NCBI GenBank assembly: GCA_009801015.1
Contig: VHZZ01000054.1
Span: 83,789-139,069 of the forward strand
Source: Silene noctiflora
Taxonomy: Eukaryota; Streptophyta; Magnoliopsida; Caryophyllales; Caryophyllaceae
DNA: 55,281 bases
Direction: 5' to 3'
Position numbers and translations under genes: made by a program. This document shows, in pieces, positions 11,528 to 24,129 of this stretch. Positions within the stretch are counted from its first letter, which is position 1. Each line of letters starts with the position of its first letter. The notes below the pieces were generated by a model. It searched no databases. It was given only the letters and a program-made list of their open reading frames with translations, and was not told the DNA's origin.

Positions 11528-14500
11528 CTAACAGAAGAACATGGAACTAGAGACGTTCTCCTGAAGCCTTGGTAGCTGAGGAACAGGAACGGAACCAGGA
11601 GCAGTCACACCACCATGGCTTGAAGTTGTGTCGGAAGTGTCTTCAAACTTCATGAATGTTCCAACTTGTGTCGCCGCCAGATGGGCATAGCATACAGGTG
11701 CCACTGTACAACAAATAGAACAGTTGAATCAGTTACATTATTGTGCTGGGACATTCGTGCGGACTCGAGTAGCAGTATATAAACAAGTACAGCAGAAGAG
11801 GGGATTTAGGACGAAAAAAGAATTGACGGCTTACCAACAGAAATGGCAGTGGTACTCCTCTGGTACCTGCATGATAACCAGTTTCAACTATGAGTGACAA
11901 CGCTTTCCGTCAATATTCATCGGTAAAACTAAAAGTAGAGAAGAGGTAACTTACACATAAGACAATGAGTGCACAAGCTCCTGCAGATCATCTGGAGAGA
12001 AACCCACTTCATCGTAAAGTACATGGTAATGGGTAGGCCTGGTTGTACCCTACATAAATCAAAGGGCGATCAATTTAGTTAGAAATTGTCAGAACAGACG
12101 ACACCTGACATTTTATTAAACTTCCTATAAATCAAAGAACTGCAGAACATAAAGTCGCGTTCTATCTTCCGCTACTGTTACAAACTTCAACTCGGTGGAA
12201 CAAAGTGAAAAATCGGACTGGGTTCACATACTTAGTTACCTGGTTGAAGAAGATGACAATCTCAAGATAGACCAGCACATACGTAACACGAAAGAACGAA
12301 ACAAAACAAAACAAATGTACAATGATTTGACAAATAAAGCACTATGCTTCAAACACTCACAATCATTCCCGCATGTGCGCACAGGTAGAAATCATTAGTC
12401 CTTGGATGGCAGACCTGATTATCAATGATGGTGCCTGTATAAAATTATCAAGATATTAATAGCCGTAAACTTTGGGTTCCCCTTCTGGTTGTGGGATTTA
12501 CAAGTCAATTAAGAGTACCACTACTATAATAATAATAAAAAAAAAAAAACTACAGTACCACCAACAGTAAGCTAATTACCTGGGGGAACATTATCCGGAG
12601 AACCTTTCTGGAAGAACTTTGTGTGGTGGTTCTTCTGAGCTATAATGACGGTAAACTTGGGGTTCCACTTCTCATCGAGGAACTTACAAGCCTAGTAAGA
12701 GTGTTTCACAATGTTAAAACTTCGAGCTCAGATCAGGATTTGAATTTCGAAGGAAGTAACATTTATAACCATATTTGGAAGTAAAGATTACCTCAATGAT
12801 CTGGTCTAACTCGATGTTCAAAACTTGATTAAATTGGGACTCACTCACTCCATCCCTGCATTGACAAATAGACCAAACTTTGAAGCAAAATTATATAGAC
12901 TCGAAGTCATTCACAGTCAAGTGTTTAAATACATAAGTTCGGAAATAATTGGTGTTATTGCGCAAATTACGTGCCCAAAAATAAAATTGATAGCTTACAT
13001 ATAATAATAGGCATTAGAGTTTTCATCAAGAAACCAAAAACAACTTATTCCGCCAGTACTCTAAGCTTTACGCTACAGAAATCATTCAAAGGAGAAAAAC
13101 AAATACCTGAAGATAATTATGTTTTCAGGCTTTCTTTTCTGGGAGCTCGTATAAAAGTCGATCAAAAGCTCCCTGAATCAAACAAGTACCGTGTCAAAAA
13201 TCAAATTTCAAACTAATTTCAACCACAGCCAAGAATAAACAAGTAGGAAAATGATTTGCACCTGACAATGCCATCATCTTCAGTGTCAGATACACGCTTA
13301 AATAAGTTGTCGATCATTTCAACTTTAGGGGATTGTGTACGAACACATGCCCTATATCGAGAAATCAGAGGCCAGCACCTTGAACTGACAACCTACAGAA
13401 AAAAGCAAGATCACCCACGACCGCTAATATGGCTTTAAAAGGAAAGGGGGCGTGATACAGAGAAAATCGAAGCCTACCGCAGCAATAGATGGCACATCAG
13501 AGTGGCCTGGTGATCCATGGGAAACATCCATGCCCACAATCATCGTTGGTACTTTAGAAATCATAGGGATAGATGGAGTGTGCTCCACAGCCAGCATCGA
13601 GTTAAGACCGCCAAGCTGCATAAGAAAGCACAGAAGTAAGAAATTACAATCAGAATAATGATGCCTGTTTTAGGACATATAGAAAGCTAACCGAATCCTC
13701 TCTTTTCAGGAAGCTAATCTTTACACCCTTACAATAGTACCACTATCCCAAATTAATTTTCCCAACATTATTTTTAACGGACGTCAGCTCGGCTTTGACC
13801 AATAACATCTCCAAATATAAGTAGAGAAACAATGTAAAATTTAACATGTTAAATTATGAGCAAAACACCATAATGTAAGATATAACGGTAGAGGTCGTCA
13901 TTGTTTGGGTCGTTTGACCACCACTCAAATGGGACAACAAACTTAAAATGGAAGAAGTAAAAGTTGGCATATGCAGGGACTAAACATTCGTCAACATTCT
14001 TAGGACTCCAGCTTTTGCAGCCTCACCTTGGCATTTATCTTGAGAAGAACATTCGTCAAATATTGATCGTTTACCCTCACAGGAGCTATACACTGAGTCA
14101 CAATTCCAAAGTCTGCCAAACACTTCTTTTTCCAGGGACCTACAAATTAGAAGCCATCTTAGCAAGATATAACATTGCCTGAGTGACTCGTATAAATCCG
14201 TTAAAAGGCATATTAATGGTGACAAAACAAAATTTATGGTTATATACCATAAAGATCGCAGTTTTTCCTCTCTGGAAGAAGGCACAGCAGAAATTTGGGA
14301 GCCCCAGGAAGTTTCGATTGTACATCTTCAAACATCTTCTCAACTCTCACAAGAGGAGGAGCACGTCTGTTTCCTCCATTTTCTTCAAAGACGTCAAATG
14401 GATCTTCATAACCCTAAAAGACAACAAAATAGAAATCATAAACTATCAATGTAAGCGTCTGAAATGTGATCGGGATTATTCCACCAACTGATCAGAAAAA

Positions 14501-17241
14501 CAAAAATAAAAACGAAAGTTACTTACTATGCCTTTCATATTTGCACACTTGTTCAAATCTCTGATGAGATTCCTGACATCACATCGAGCTGAGAAGTTCA
14601 CAACTGCCCACTTTTCTATCTTAGCAGGGTCCACCAGTTTCTTCACAAAGAAAAACATAGTCAAATACTCAAATCTTCAAAATACTAAGAGAACTAACAC
14701 GTATCCACCAAAAAGTACACATCATGAGAATGAAACCTTATTGTTGAAATTCCACCGCCCATTACGAGGGAAAAAATCGTCACCATTTCCAGCTTTAAGC
14801 TGAAACCAAGTCACACAGTTCGAAGTGTCAAGTGGCCGCGAACGCAAGAGGTAGTAAGAAGATTTGGAATAACATATATTGTGGATAAATATATGTTTCA
14901 CGGGAAAGGGATACCTTTGGAGCTGGAAGAACACGGGCATCAATTTGAGTGAAGTTATTGTTGATTGTGATACCACAAGTTTTCAGCATCGGTTCGGCAT
15001 CATAATTACTAACCTTCAGAGCCTGAAGTGATCAAGAACAAAATAACACATGACATCCTTTTTGATAAATAAATAAATATTGCATGAAAAAGCATACTTA
15101 ATTGTTTAGGCACTCACGTGAGAAAGCACGCTCATTCTTTCTTGCGGTTTCTGTCTAGATTTTTCAACCAAAGACGCTCTTTGGAGCCCGCTTAGAGATT
15201 TTGTGTATCGTTGAAGTGAAACCAACGAGCAGAGCTATCAGAAAAAAGCAACAGTTATAACATTACAGATGGAATCATATTAAAACAAACATTGTAAAAT
15301 GTGAAGTCGGTGTGAAAACTCCAAAATTTACCTCCAGTGGGATGTATGTAGGTCGCTTGGGCTTCCCAACATTGATACACGGCAAATCAGCAGAATATCG
15401 CAACTGAATATTGCGCTGGTTAACAAAATAGTCAAGGACTGTAATTTCAACAGTTTCAGGTTCGCCGTTATCTTCTCCACGGCGTTGTTTCAGCGTAAAC
15501 CTACATAGCATACAGCAAAAGAACAATTTAGGCTGTTTCACATAAGAGAGTGTATTTCTCAATACAATCAACTACCAGCAGAGGCACAGCACATACGTTT
15601 GCTCCTTGCAAGGCAATTCACTGAGGCCAGTTATTTTATATTCCTGGTTCGAAGTAGTTGCCTTGATCCTCAAATTCTTGAGCATTCTCTTGGCCTGCAA
15701 GACATTTTCAAAAACGTCAATAAATCAATAAGTAATACAAACAAAACTAATATAGAGAGTAAAAATAAGATTACCTTGGGCCAGTCAATAGAGTAAGGAT
15801 CTCTAACATTCTGATTAGCAATTAAGAAGTCCACCACTGGTCCTGGCTGGACAATCATAGTCGTTGACACATCTGTAAGAAAACTTACAACAAAATTAGT
15901 CCAATATCAAATAACACATGAACTTTGCTGATGTAAAGCTTTCAGAAATATTACCAATGTTCAGAGACAGGCCACCCTGGGTGCCTCTGAAGCTAGAGTG
16001 AAAACCTCTGCAACCTAGAACACCGCCTCCAACATCAGCAAAGTTCTTTGGATCATTGTGAAAAAATGATTGTCGAACAAGCAAGCAGCCCCTGAAAAAA
16101 TATGGCAATATAAGAAGACCAATACATGGAAAAGAAATAACAAATTGGTGCGAATATTGGTTGAAATCCTCACTGTTTTGCAGCATGTTGCCTTAGGATA
16201 ATATCAAGAACTCTAACAGCTTCCATGCTTTTCTCATTTTCCTGCCCACGAATCACATTAGCAATGGCCTGCATTGGGATTTTTGCAGCAAAGCTAAATT
16301 CAACTTTGAATGTTTTTGACTGGTACGGGCGCCGTAATCTCTTCTTGTCACCTTCATTCTCTTGCGCATCAGGGCTTGCATTCCCATTAGTCCTAGGATA
16401 CATAAGGGTTAGACATCTCAATTATAAGCATAAATAACCATCAAATAGAAATAAGAAACTGGCAAGAGAAAGCCACAGACAAAGGTAATTTAAAACCAAA
16501 CCAATTCGAGAAAAATTCCCACCCTTTAACCAACTAGAAACTAAAAACAAGAAATAAAGACTCCATTATATGTATAAGCTAGTCTCCCAAACATTTTTTT
16601 CATCGAGACTCTCATAAGAATTTGCACCGAATAAAACTAAATACTAAGCATAAATGTTAAGCATTGGAAACAAATCAGACAATCTAAAATTGTGTTACCT
16701 GGCTGCTGTTACATCCTCCAGCACAACATCAAATTCCAGCTTGTTACTAGGAAGTGGTCCAATTGTGAACAAACTCTTTTCACCATCATAAGCAAAGTCT
16801 TTTCCAGCCAATTCAGTGTCATATGTATCGTGAACTCTGTCAAGAACTTTCCTCCCCACGCCCTTGGCATCAACCGGGCGACCATCCTCGTACATAATAT
16901 TCACCTATAAGTCATTATGTCTAATAATCAGTTTCAGCCTTTGGCTTAAATTTCAAGTTAGTGGCGTTAAAAGTGAGAAAGAGTCATACACTGTAGTGAT
17001 GAAACTGGCCATCTATATTGGACAGGTTGACTTTGAAATGGTTACTTAAAAGCTGGGCCTTCTGTCCCCTAGTCCCAAAACCACGCCTAGCCATTGGGAC
17101 CCGTTTCACCTTAGGTATCTCAGGTTCTGCTTTCAAGGGCACAACATCTGGAGGAATTTCTGCAGGAGGGGGAGGTGGGGGTGGCAATGCATCAGCAGAA
17201 CCATTTCCGCATCCATTTCCATTTCCCTCATGTGAATCCAT
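11528..17241 (-). CDS. AGO4: Argonaute of the AGO4 clade
   Basis: Nuclear Argonaute that loads 24-nt siRNAs and guides RNA-directed DNA methylation at transposons. Exons (high to low): 17241-16990, 16904-16699, 16392-16174, 16091-15955, 15872-15775, 15694-15597, 15500-15332, 15234-15118, 15022-14915, 14799-14737, 14640-14527, 14413-14248, 14139-14027, 13615-13478, 13392-13262, 13172-13107, 12855-12792, 12691-12580, 12434-12361, 12049-11955, 11866-11835, 11703-11528, giving 915 aa (Arabidopsis AGO4: 924). The N-terminus has a Pro run, then RRGFGTRGQKAQLLSNHFKV. N, PAZ, MID and PIWI domains follow. The DDH slicer residues are all present: D650 (MDVSHGS), D733 (FRDGVSE) and H865 (CYAHLAA). The C-terminus ends SSMFFC. 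The long N-terminal Pro/Gly segment and sequence GCLLVRQSFFHND fit AGO4/6/9; AGO4 over AGO9 is by resemblance only. No frameshift or lost residue was seen. Confidence 0.94.
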
Positions 17242-17398
17242 CTTCTACTACAAGCCAAAAAAAATAAAGCACGTCAAAATCCAAAATGAACGTGTGAGAA
17301 CACAATATGAAGAACATAGTTTACATATAACTTGAATGATAGCCAAGACATATATTTCAGGCTAATGTATTATCAGGCTGAGAATGGATGTTTTTCAA

Positions 17399-17830
17399 GG
17401 AGGCACAAAATCATATTATCGCATGCATAAGCTCGTAATTCTCTGTAAAAGCTCAAATTCCACAAATCAAACTATCCGAAACATATATACATACAGGACA
17501 AGCATCAAATTGTAGCTGAGGATGACTCAAAATCAAACAAGCACAAAACAAAAGCATGCAAAACTAGTTCAAGACATTTACCAGGACATATGCAAACAGG
17601 TGACATTCAAATCCATCAAGATAAGGATGAATGGAATACAATACCATATTATAGCATGCATATACTCATAATTTTCTTTAATAGCTCAAATTCCACAAAT
17701 CATTCATCCAAAACACACACTTATGAAATGGAGCAAAGTGTAGTTGATGATGATAGGGGAAGCAACACAAAACATCAGCATGCAAAACTCATCGAAGACA
17801 TTTACTATGAATTTTCGAACAGGTGACACT
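17399..17830. repeat. Diverged tandem duplication, period about 233 bp
   Basis: CATATTATCGCATGCATAAG at 17412 matches CATATTATAGCATGCATATA at 17645. Further matches in the same order are AGCTCAAATTCCACAAATCA, CATGCAAAACT, AAGACATTTAC and ACAGGTGACA. Two copies lie in the AGO4 leader intron. Confidence 0.75.
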
Positions 17831-18779
17831 CCGCGCATAAAAGAAGGAATAACAAGCAGTGAAAAAACTCAAGAATTATCAGATATGGACAAACATTAAG
17901 GCACCGAAAAAGGAAAAAATGCAAATCAGGATAAAGCTAGGATTTATCATACTAAGACTAGACATACCTCATTTTACCCAACACACCTTAAGTCACAAAC
18001 ACAATATGTACAACCAAAAATACTCCACATACACAAAGAAAGAACACATGCTACTTCCAGGTTCAAATCCACTACAATGTTCTCGTTAGCCTTTATCAAG
18101 TCAAACTCTATAAAAGTTAAAAAGGTTAAAAGCATTTGTGTAAAAATTATTAACCTTTCTTAAATATATGATGCAAAATAATTCACAATTGTTACAGTAA
18201 TAAAGCTTTTTAACATAAATATATTTTCAACAAAAATTAATTATACGAAGTATTATAAATGCATAAAAATAGGGTCAAAGCTAAAAGTTGAGGGGCAAAA
18301 ATTAATTAATTATACATAAATGCATGAACTAAGGATCAAAGTAAAAAGTTGAAGAGGAACATTTTAGTAAATGAGAGGGAGTAATTAATTATTAATTGCA
18401 TGCAAGCTATGAATACCCATAGCTAGCTACACACAGCTAGTTTTTTCATTAAAAACATATAGCCGTCTTAAACAAGAATCTGTTATACAAAATACAGTAC
18501 ATAGTACAACTACAACACCAAAGCAGTTCATGAAAATTTAGGTAAAGATTAAACAAAATACTTAGAAAAAAATAAACTAGAAAAATGTCAAAGAATAGAA
18601 GATTTGATGAGATATCTGTCAGATTAAAAGTCAAACTAGCCAACTACTCAAATAAAAAGTACATAAACACACAAATTACTGACATGCAAAGGGATATAAG
18701 CAAATTAAAAATACAAAAAAGCCTCATAAATTCACAAATTATAACTAAAAATGCTAGAGATTCAGACTTTCTTCTAGAT

Positions 18780-19400
18780 TATCATCATCTAAACATATTT
18801 CACAATTTTCCCCTAAAATTAAACAGAATGCAGAGGAAAAAAAACACTAAAAATCATCAAAAAATATAGATTTAACCAAATAAATTACTACTAAACATGC
18901 AAAAAATTCAAACTATATTCTAAATTACCATCACATAAACATACTTCAGAAATATCCCTAAAGATTAAACAGAATGTCAACAAAATAAACACTAAAAAAT
19001 CATCAAAAAATCAAAATTAAACAAGAACTACCAAAAACATACAAACTTCGATGAAATCAACAAATACCCAGAAACAATCAACATAAATACATGCATTACA
19101 AACACTAAAAATCATCAAAAAATCAAAAATTACAAAAACAAGATAAACTTCGAAGAAATCAACAAAAACCCAGAAAATATCAACAATAAAACATGCATAT
19201 AATAATCAAAAAAATCAAATCTTGCCCCAAATTTTCCCCAAAAATAAAACAGAATGCAAAGAACATAAACACTAAAAAATCATCAAAATTAACCAAACAA
19301 AGTCAAAAACATACAAACATTAATGAAATCAACAAGAACCCAGAAAAATCAACAACTAAACATGCATTATAATCAATTAAAATCCAATCATTTACCAAAA
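18780..19400. repeat. Degenerate A/T-rich repeat array in AGO4 leader intron
   Basis: Phrases recur at irregular spacing of roughly 110-150 bp: AAACAGAATG, AAACACTAAAAAATCATCAA, ATACAAACTTCGATGAAATC, AACAAGAACCCAGAAAAATC and AAACATGCATTA. At least four diverged copies are visible. The ORFs here are low complexity and not coding. Confidence 0.65.
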
Positions 19401-19600
19401 TAAACAAGATTTAACTCAAAAAAGTACCAAAATCTGATGAAAAAAATTAGGGTTTTAGTGGTTATACCTGTAAACACCACAAAACAAGGAAAATATGAAG
19501 ATTTTTTTATTTTATTTTTTTAGGGAAAAGTGAAATTGTGTTGCAAATGAAAGACTGAAAGCCCTATTTATCCTAACTAATGGTAAGTATACTGAAGAGA

Positions 19601-20623
19601 GAGGAATTAGGCGGAGGAATGACTGATGTGTGATACTGTGCTCTCACGCTTGTAACTGGGTACCGGTTATTCCGGTTTGATTATTTAATTTTTGGGGGGT
19701 AATTGACTGTTTTACCCTTGGACCCACGTACCTACTTTAGTACTTTTGGTAACGTACTTTTTTTATGAGAGGAATTTATGGTAGGAAATAATTTTGAAAT
19801 AAATTGTGGGGGGATTATGGGAAGGGTGGAAAAGGAAGTTTGTGATTGTGTAGTTGGGCCGTGACTCGAATGATCCGATCTGATAAGGCTGATGTGAGAT
19901 TTGAAAGTGACTTGAATATGACCTGAAATCTGAATTGATCTGAACCGATTCAGACTCGATCCGAATCTTGACTGGACCAATGTTGACCTGACCCTAAATG
20001 ACTCGACCCAAAAAGGCCCGATTCAATATTACTTTAAGTGAACTAAAATTACTCGAAACGAGAAGTACGAAGTCATATTAATGTTATATGCATCAAAATA
20101 GAGTTTCATCTGTTACAACCTTTCCTAAAAAATAGTTAAATTTGCAAAATAATATTTCTTAATAAAAATAGTACTAACTAAAATGTTTTGGCCATTAACC
20201 AAAATGACCCGACCCGAAACGACTTATACCCGAAAGTGACCCGATCTAAAATGACTCGGCAACATGTCACCCGAAAAGACCCAACCCAATTACTCCATTT
20301 GCCACCTCGACGATCTAGATCGTGTTTTGACAACATCTAAAGGTTCTAAATTTACACATATAAAAATAATGGACGACGGTTTGTGAGAAAATCGTTATTA
20401 AATGAACTTGAGAGAGAAAATGGACTCTCAGATAGTGAATGGCTAAAGCTCGCAAATATTAATCGACATGAATCCGTTTGGTTGAAATGTGGGCTTGTGT
20501 TGGATGTGGGTCGGGTTAATATGATTTTTTCGTCCATAAAAATGCGAGTTTACGAGTTTTGAGCGGTTTATGGGTCTGGTTTTTGTAAATTTTGGAAATT
20601 ACATCATCCAAGCCCACTTTGTT
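19601..20623. other. Intergenic, TGACCCGA-type low-complexity repeats
   Basis: No gene. From about 19860 to 20330 the sequence is rich in degenerate units such as GACCTGAA, GACTCGACCC, TGACCCGATCTAAAATGACT and ACCCGAAA. This kind of repeat is common in decayed plant mobile elements. It cannot be assigned to a family from the sequence alone. Confidence 0.5.
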
Positions 20624-21474
20624 TGTAACACCCCACGTAATCGAAAAGTTCCAGTGATAAACTTAAATGACTAGTGCTTAAAAGGATTGAAAGTACTATT
20701 CATATCAACAAAGTGTACTTTCTTTTCTGGTTATCCATGCAAAAGAATTTCAAAGTTAAGCGTGCTTGATTAGGAGTAGTCTTAGGATGGGTGACCTCCT
20801 GGAAAAGTTCCTGAGATATGCATGAGTAAGTACAAAATGCGCTGGAAAGGACTCGTGTTGATTTGTGGGCAATGTACACGACCTAGAGAGCTATCATGAG
20901 TAACCGCTCTCGACCCAAGGTTTGGGTCAGGGTGTTACAAGTGGTATCAGAGCAACCCTACGACCGTGTGGTGATGGGAGGCAGTGGTTATACGCTCCAG
21001 GAGGCAGTTGTTATACGCTCCATTGTGATCACCCATCCAACGGGGGAGGATTCGGGGGTAGCGGTTATGCTCTCATGCGCCGTTTTTCAAGTGGGGGTGA
21101 TTGTAACACCCCAAGTAATTGAAGAAGTCTAGTGATAAGCTTAAATGACTAGTGCTTAAAGGGATTGAAAGTATTACTCATATCAACAAAGTGCACTTTC
21201 TTTTCTGGTCATCCATGCAAAAGAACTCAAAAGTTAAGCGTGTTTGACTGCACTTTCTTTTCTGGTCATCCATGCAAAAGAACTCCAAAGTTAAGCGTGC
21301 TTGACTGGGAGTAGTCTTAGGATGGCTGACCTCTTGGGAAGGTTCCCGGGATACGCATGAGTGAAGACAAAATGCGCTAGAAAGGACCCGGGTTGATTTG
21401 TAGGCAATGTACACGGCTTGGACAACTATCATGAATAACCGCTCCTGACCCAAGGTTTGGGTCGGGGTGTTACA
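20624..21474 (+). mobile_element. Cassandra TRIM retrotransposon (complete, both LTRs)
   Basis: Terminal-repeat retrotransposon in miniature. The 5' LTR is 20624-20939 (316 bp) and the 3' LTR 21102-21474 (373 bp). Both start TGTAACACCCC and end GGTGTTACA. The flanks are identical 5 bp target duplications TTGTT (20619-20623 and 21475-21479). The primer-binding site TGGTATCAGAGC follows the 5' LTR at 20942, and a purine tract GTGGGGGTGA precedes the 3' LTR. The interior is only about 160 bp and encodes nothing recognisable. Each LTR carries a 5S rRNA-like segment (20746-20805 in the 5' LTR) with AAGTTAAGCGTGCTTG (box A region) and AGGATGGGTGACCTCCTGG (box C region), which defines the Cassandra family. 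It depends on other elements' enzymes for movement. Confidence 0.93.
21193..21306 (+). repeat. 57 bp tandem duplication of the 5S box A region in the Cassandra 3' LTR
   Basis: GCACTTTCTTTTCTGGTCAT starts at 21193 and again at 21250. Each unit ends in a 5S-like AAGTTAAGCGTG.TTGACT. The 57 bp accounts exactly for the length difference between the two LTRs. Box C (about 21316-21340) is present only once. Confidence 0.9.
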
Positions 21475-21479
21475 TTGTT

Positions 21480-22900
21480 AGTGGGGCGGATGGGACTGGC
21501 CTTATTGGCCACTCGTCCATGTACAACTCTAATTGAGATTTAGGTTCTATTATTTTGGACTGAACTGAATTGAATCGATCAGAACATAGCTGATTGGACC
21601 TGAACTTAACTTAACTTAACTTACATGCAATATAAAATTGTACTGAACTGGCCCGAATTGAACTTAGAACTAAAATTCAATCTAAAAGAACAACGCCTTG
21701 ATGACTTCTTCATGTAAGTGGGTCGAGATGAATACGACACAAAATTTAATTGAGTGGGGTTTAGGTTGAACTCTTTAAATACGAACCCAACACAAATAAC
21801 TCATATTGCTAAATTATTTCTATTTTTTTTTTCTAATTACATTAAATAGATATATTTACATTTTTCCAAACATCTATAAATATTATAAAAAGACAAGCCA
21901 AAAGCATCACATTTCACCATTTCACTAATAGCATAATAAACATTAAAGTTTAGCCTACTTAATTTTCAAATATTAAACAACCAATCAAAAATAATAAACA
22001 TTAAAGTTTAGCCTACTTAATTTTCAAATATTAAACAACCAATCAAAAATTAAAATACATAGTAAATTTGGATTTCTATGTTTATTGTTAGAATAAGATA
22101 AAGACANATAAAAATCAAATCATTCTACTTTTACGCAATTATAGGAAAGTAATGAATTTTTGTAAACGTTAAATGNAAATTAATAATAGCAAAATAAACA
22201 ATAAATTTTGGCGTTTTAATTTTTGATATATAATAAACTAAAATTCAAAATCAATATCCAACTAAATTTTAATTCCAACATTAATTGTTGTAATAAGTCA
22301 AACGAAAAATAAAAATCACATCACCCTAATTTTAATTTTTTTATATACGCAACTCCCACTTTTTGTTATAAACTTCCCCAATTTAATTAAATTGGATACA
22401 TTTCTTATAATATGTCAAAGAGTTTTTTTTTTTTTTTGGTGGGGCATATGTAACCACCTTTCACGGCATACAATTGTAAGGATAACATAGTGTAATAAAA
22501 AGAAATTTTTCTAATGTTAAATTATCGTACAATACAAAAATGATATATTGCAAGAATATTTTTAAAAAAAAAGTATTGTATTGCGAAGAGGGAAAAATAA
22601 CCGCAAACAAAAAAATGCACTGTGGTAGAAGAAGAAAATAAACAATATAAGTAAAGAAAATAAAAGATCAAACATACCAATTGCCCCATAAAAAAATATA
22701 TCAAGGTGCTCCATAAAAAAAAAAAAATAATGTAATCAAGCACTAACTTGTCAAGTGCTAATACCCTCGTAGCTCATCACTAACTTGCCAATGATGAAAA
22801 AAAGGTATGAAGTTTTTGATTTTACAATTGAGACAATTACATTTGTATCATAATTCATAATGTTTAATTAAACAGTGCAATTTACCTTGATACATCTAAA
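21480..22900. other. Intergenic AT-rich region with short repeats
   Basis: About 21555-21690 has CTGAACTGAATTGAATCGAT and CTTAACTTAACTTAACTTAC phrases like the array at 136-345. A 58 bp unit is tandemly duplicated at 21933-22048 (ATAATAAACATTAAAGTTTA...). Single Ns occur at about 22087 and 22176. The remainder, with poly-T/poly-A runs near 22424 and 22711, shows no gene. Confidence 0.6.
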
Positions 22901-23121
22901 TCTACTTATATATGTAAAACAACTTAGCTTATTTGAGATAATATATTAAGATTTTTCATTATTCTCATGAAGATACTAGATTATTATACTTTATATACAC
23001 CAATTTTGCAGTTAAGTAATGTGTCAACATCTTTCACGAAATTAAAGAATTTTCATCCAAGTCTTAGCTTACACAATATACCTCAAACGCACCCGTAATT
23101 TTTACGGGTAAAAAAAACTAG
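22901..23121 (+). mobile_element. Candidate short non-autonomous Helitron
   Basis: The 3' end has the Helitron signature: hairpin ACCCGTAATTTTTACGGGT (23091-23109), an A-run, then CTAG at 23118-23121 followed by T. A plausible 5' end is TCTACTTATATATGTAAAAC at 22901 preceded by A, giving a 221 bp element inserted between A and T with no target duplication. The 3' end is firm; the 5' end is a best guess. Confidence 0.55.
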
Positions 23122-23669
23122 TTGACATGACATGAGTGAGCCTAGCACAAAGTGAACTTTAGGAAAGTTGTAATTACTAGATACCTACCTTTTGTTATGG
23201 TCGAAAATTAATTTCTTTTTTCTTATTATCTTAAATACTAAATTAAAATTATAAAAACTAGGTTAAGCTAGCTGAATTAAAGTTAGCTGAATTACATTAC
23301 ACTTGAAACAGAGAATCTTTATATAAAACGGTTCCTCCTAAAACTCACTCATTTATTACTAGTAGTACTATTTATTTTCTGTGAAGAATATTATTACCGA
23401 TGAAGAAGGGAATTGGGTAAAAATTGTAGTGAAAAAGTATTGAAAAGGGTAAAAATGGAAGTTTTGAAATTAGGAGTGGGGAAATGGGAGATAGTGGGAA
23501 TCAATAAGTTACCTGTGAAATAAAAAGTGAGTGGTTGCCATCCTTAAAATAAGAGGTTTGTTGGGGGAGTGGATAGAGTGACAATGCTGGTCACTTTTTA
23601 TCCCAGTACTAGATCGTCGTGATGACATCTGGATTCTGGACGACAAGTCCTTATACCAACTCGTATTAA

Positions 23670-24088
23670 GAGCATCCACATTAAAGAGGATGATGCATCA
23701 TCTTAGCATCTTTTTTTCCTCTAAGAGGATATCCTTTTCAATGTGGGATTAATTTTAACATCCTTCTTTGGAGGAGGAAGAGGAAGACTTCCTCTATTTT
23801 TAGACGAATTACAACCTAGGCCCTTATGTCCACTTCCCAATGGAATTATTGCATGTGGTTATTATTTTATAGAATTATCATATCACCTTTATTAAAAAAT
23901 AATTAAAATATGAAAGAGGAAGTAGATAGGATCCTCTTTGATGTGTGAAAAAACAATTAGAAAAAGAGTAGGAGGAGGATGTAGATAGTGGAAAATGAGT
24001 TGGATGAGAGAGAGCGTGAGTTGTCAAAAAGATAGTGGAAAAGAGAGAAAACAAGAGGAAGAGTACATAGTCTTCAATGTGGATGCTC
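23670..24088. mobile_element. Tourist-type (PIF/Harbinger) MITE with TAA target duplication
   Basis: Inverted termini GAGCATCCACATTAAAGAGG and TCTTCAATGTGGATGCTC are nearly perfect over 18 bp. TAA flanks both ends (23667-23669 and 24089-24091), the 3 bp duplication expected for Harbinger-type transposition. The 419 bp interior is rich in GAAGAGGA-like purines, shows further internal complementarity and encodes no transposase. Confidence 0.82.
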
Positions 24089-24129
24089 TAATAACATTCG
24101 TGACACGGAAATTAAGGATGTTTGAATTA

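Larger units (their letters stand above)
17242..19600 (-). promoter_or_regulatory. AGO4 5' UTR, leader intron and promoter
   Basis: On the minus strand a non-coding first exon ends at 19468, where TGTTTACAG is followed by the donor GTATAACC. An intron of about 2.2 kb then runs to a TTGTAG acceptor a few bases before the start codon at 17241. The sequence ATAAATAG at about 19564-19571 (minus strand) could be a TATA box for a start near 19540. Long leader introns often boost expression in plants; that role here is inference. Confidence 0.65.

Noticed and set aside
20746..20805. A functional 5S rRNA gene
   Set aside because: Only the internal part (box A to box C) resembles 5S; the 5' and 3' thirds do not, and it sits in an LTR.
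20896..21132. Small ORFs inside the Cassandra element
   Set aside because: They span the LTR end, primer site and spacer; Cassandra elements are non-coding.
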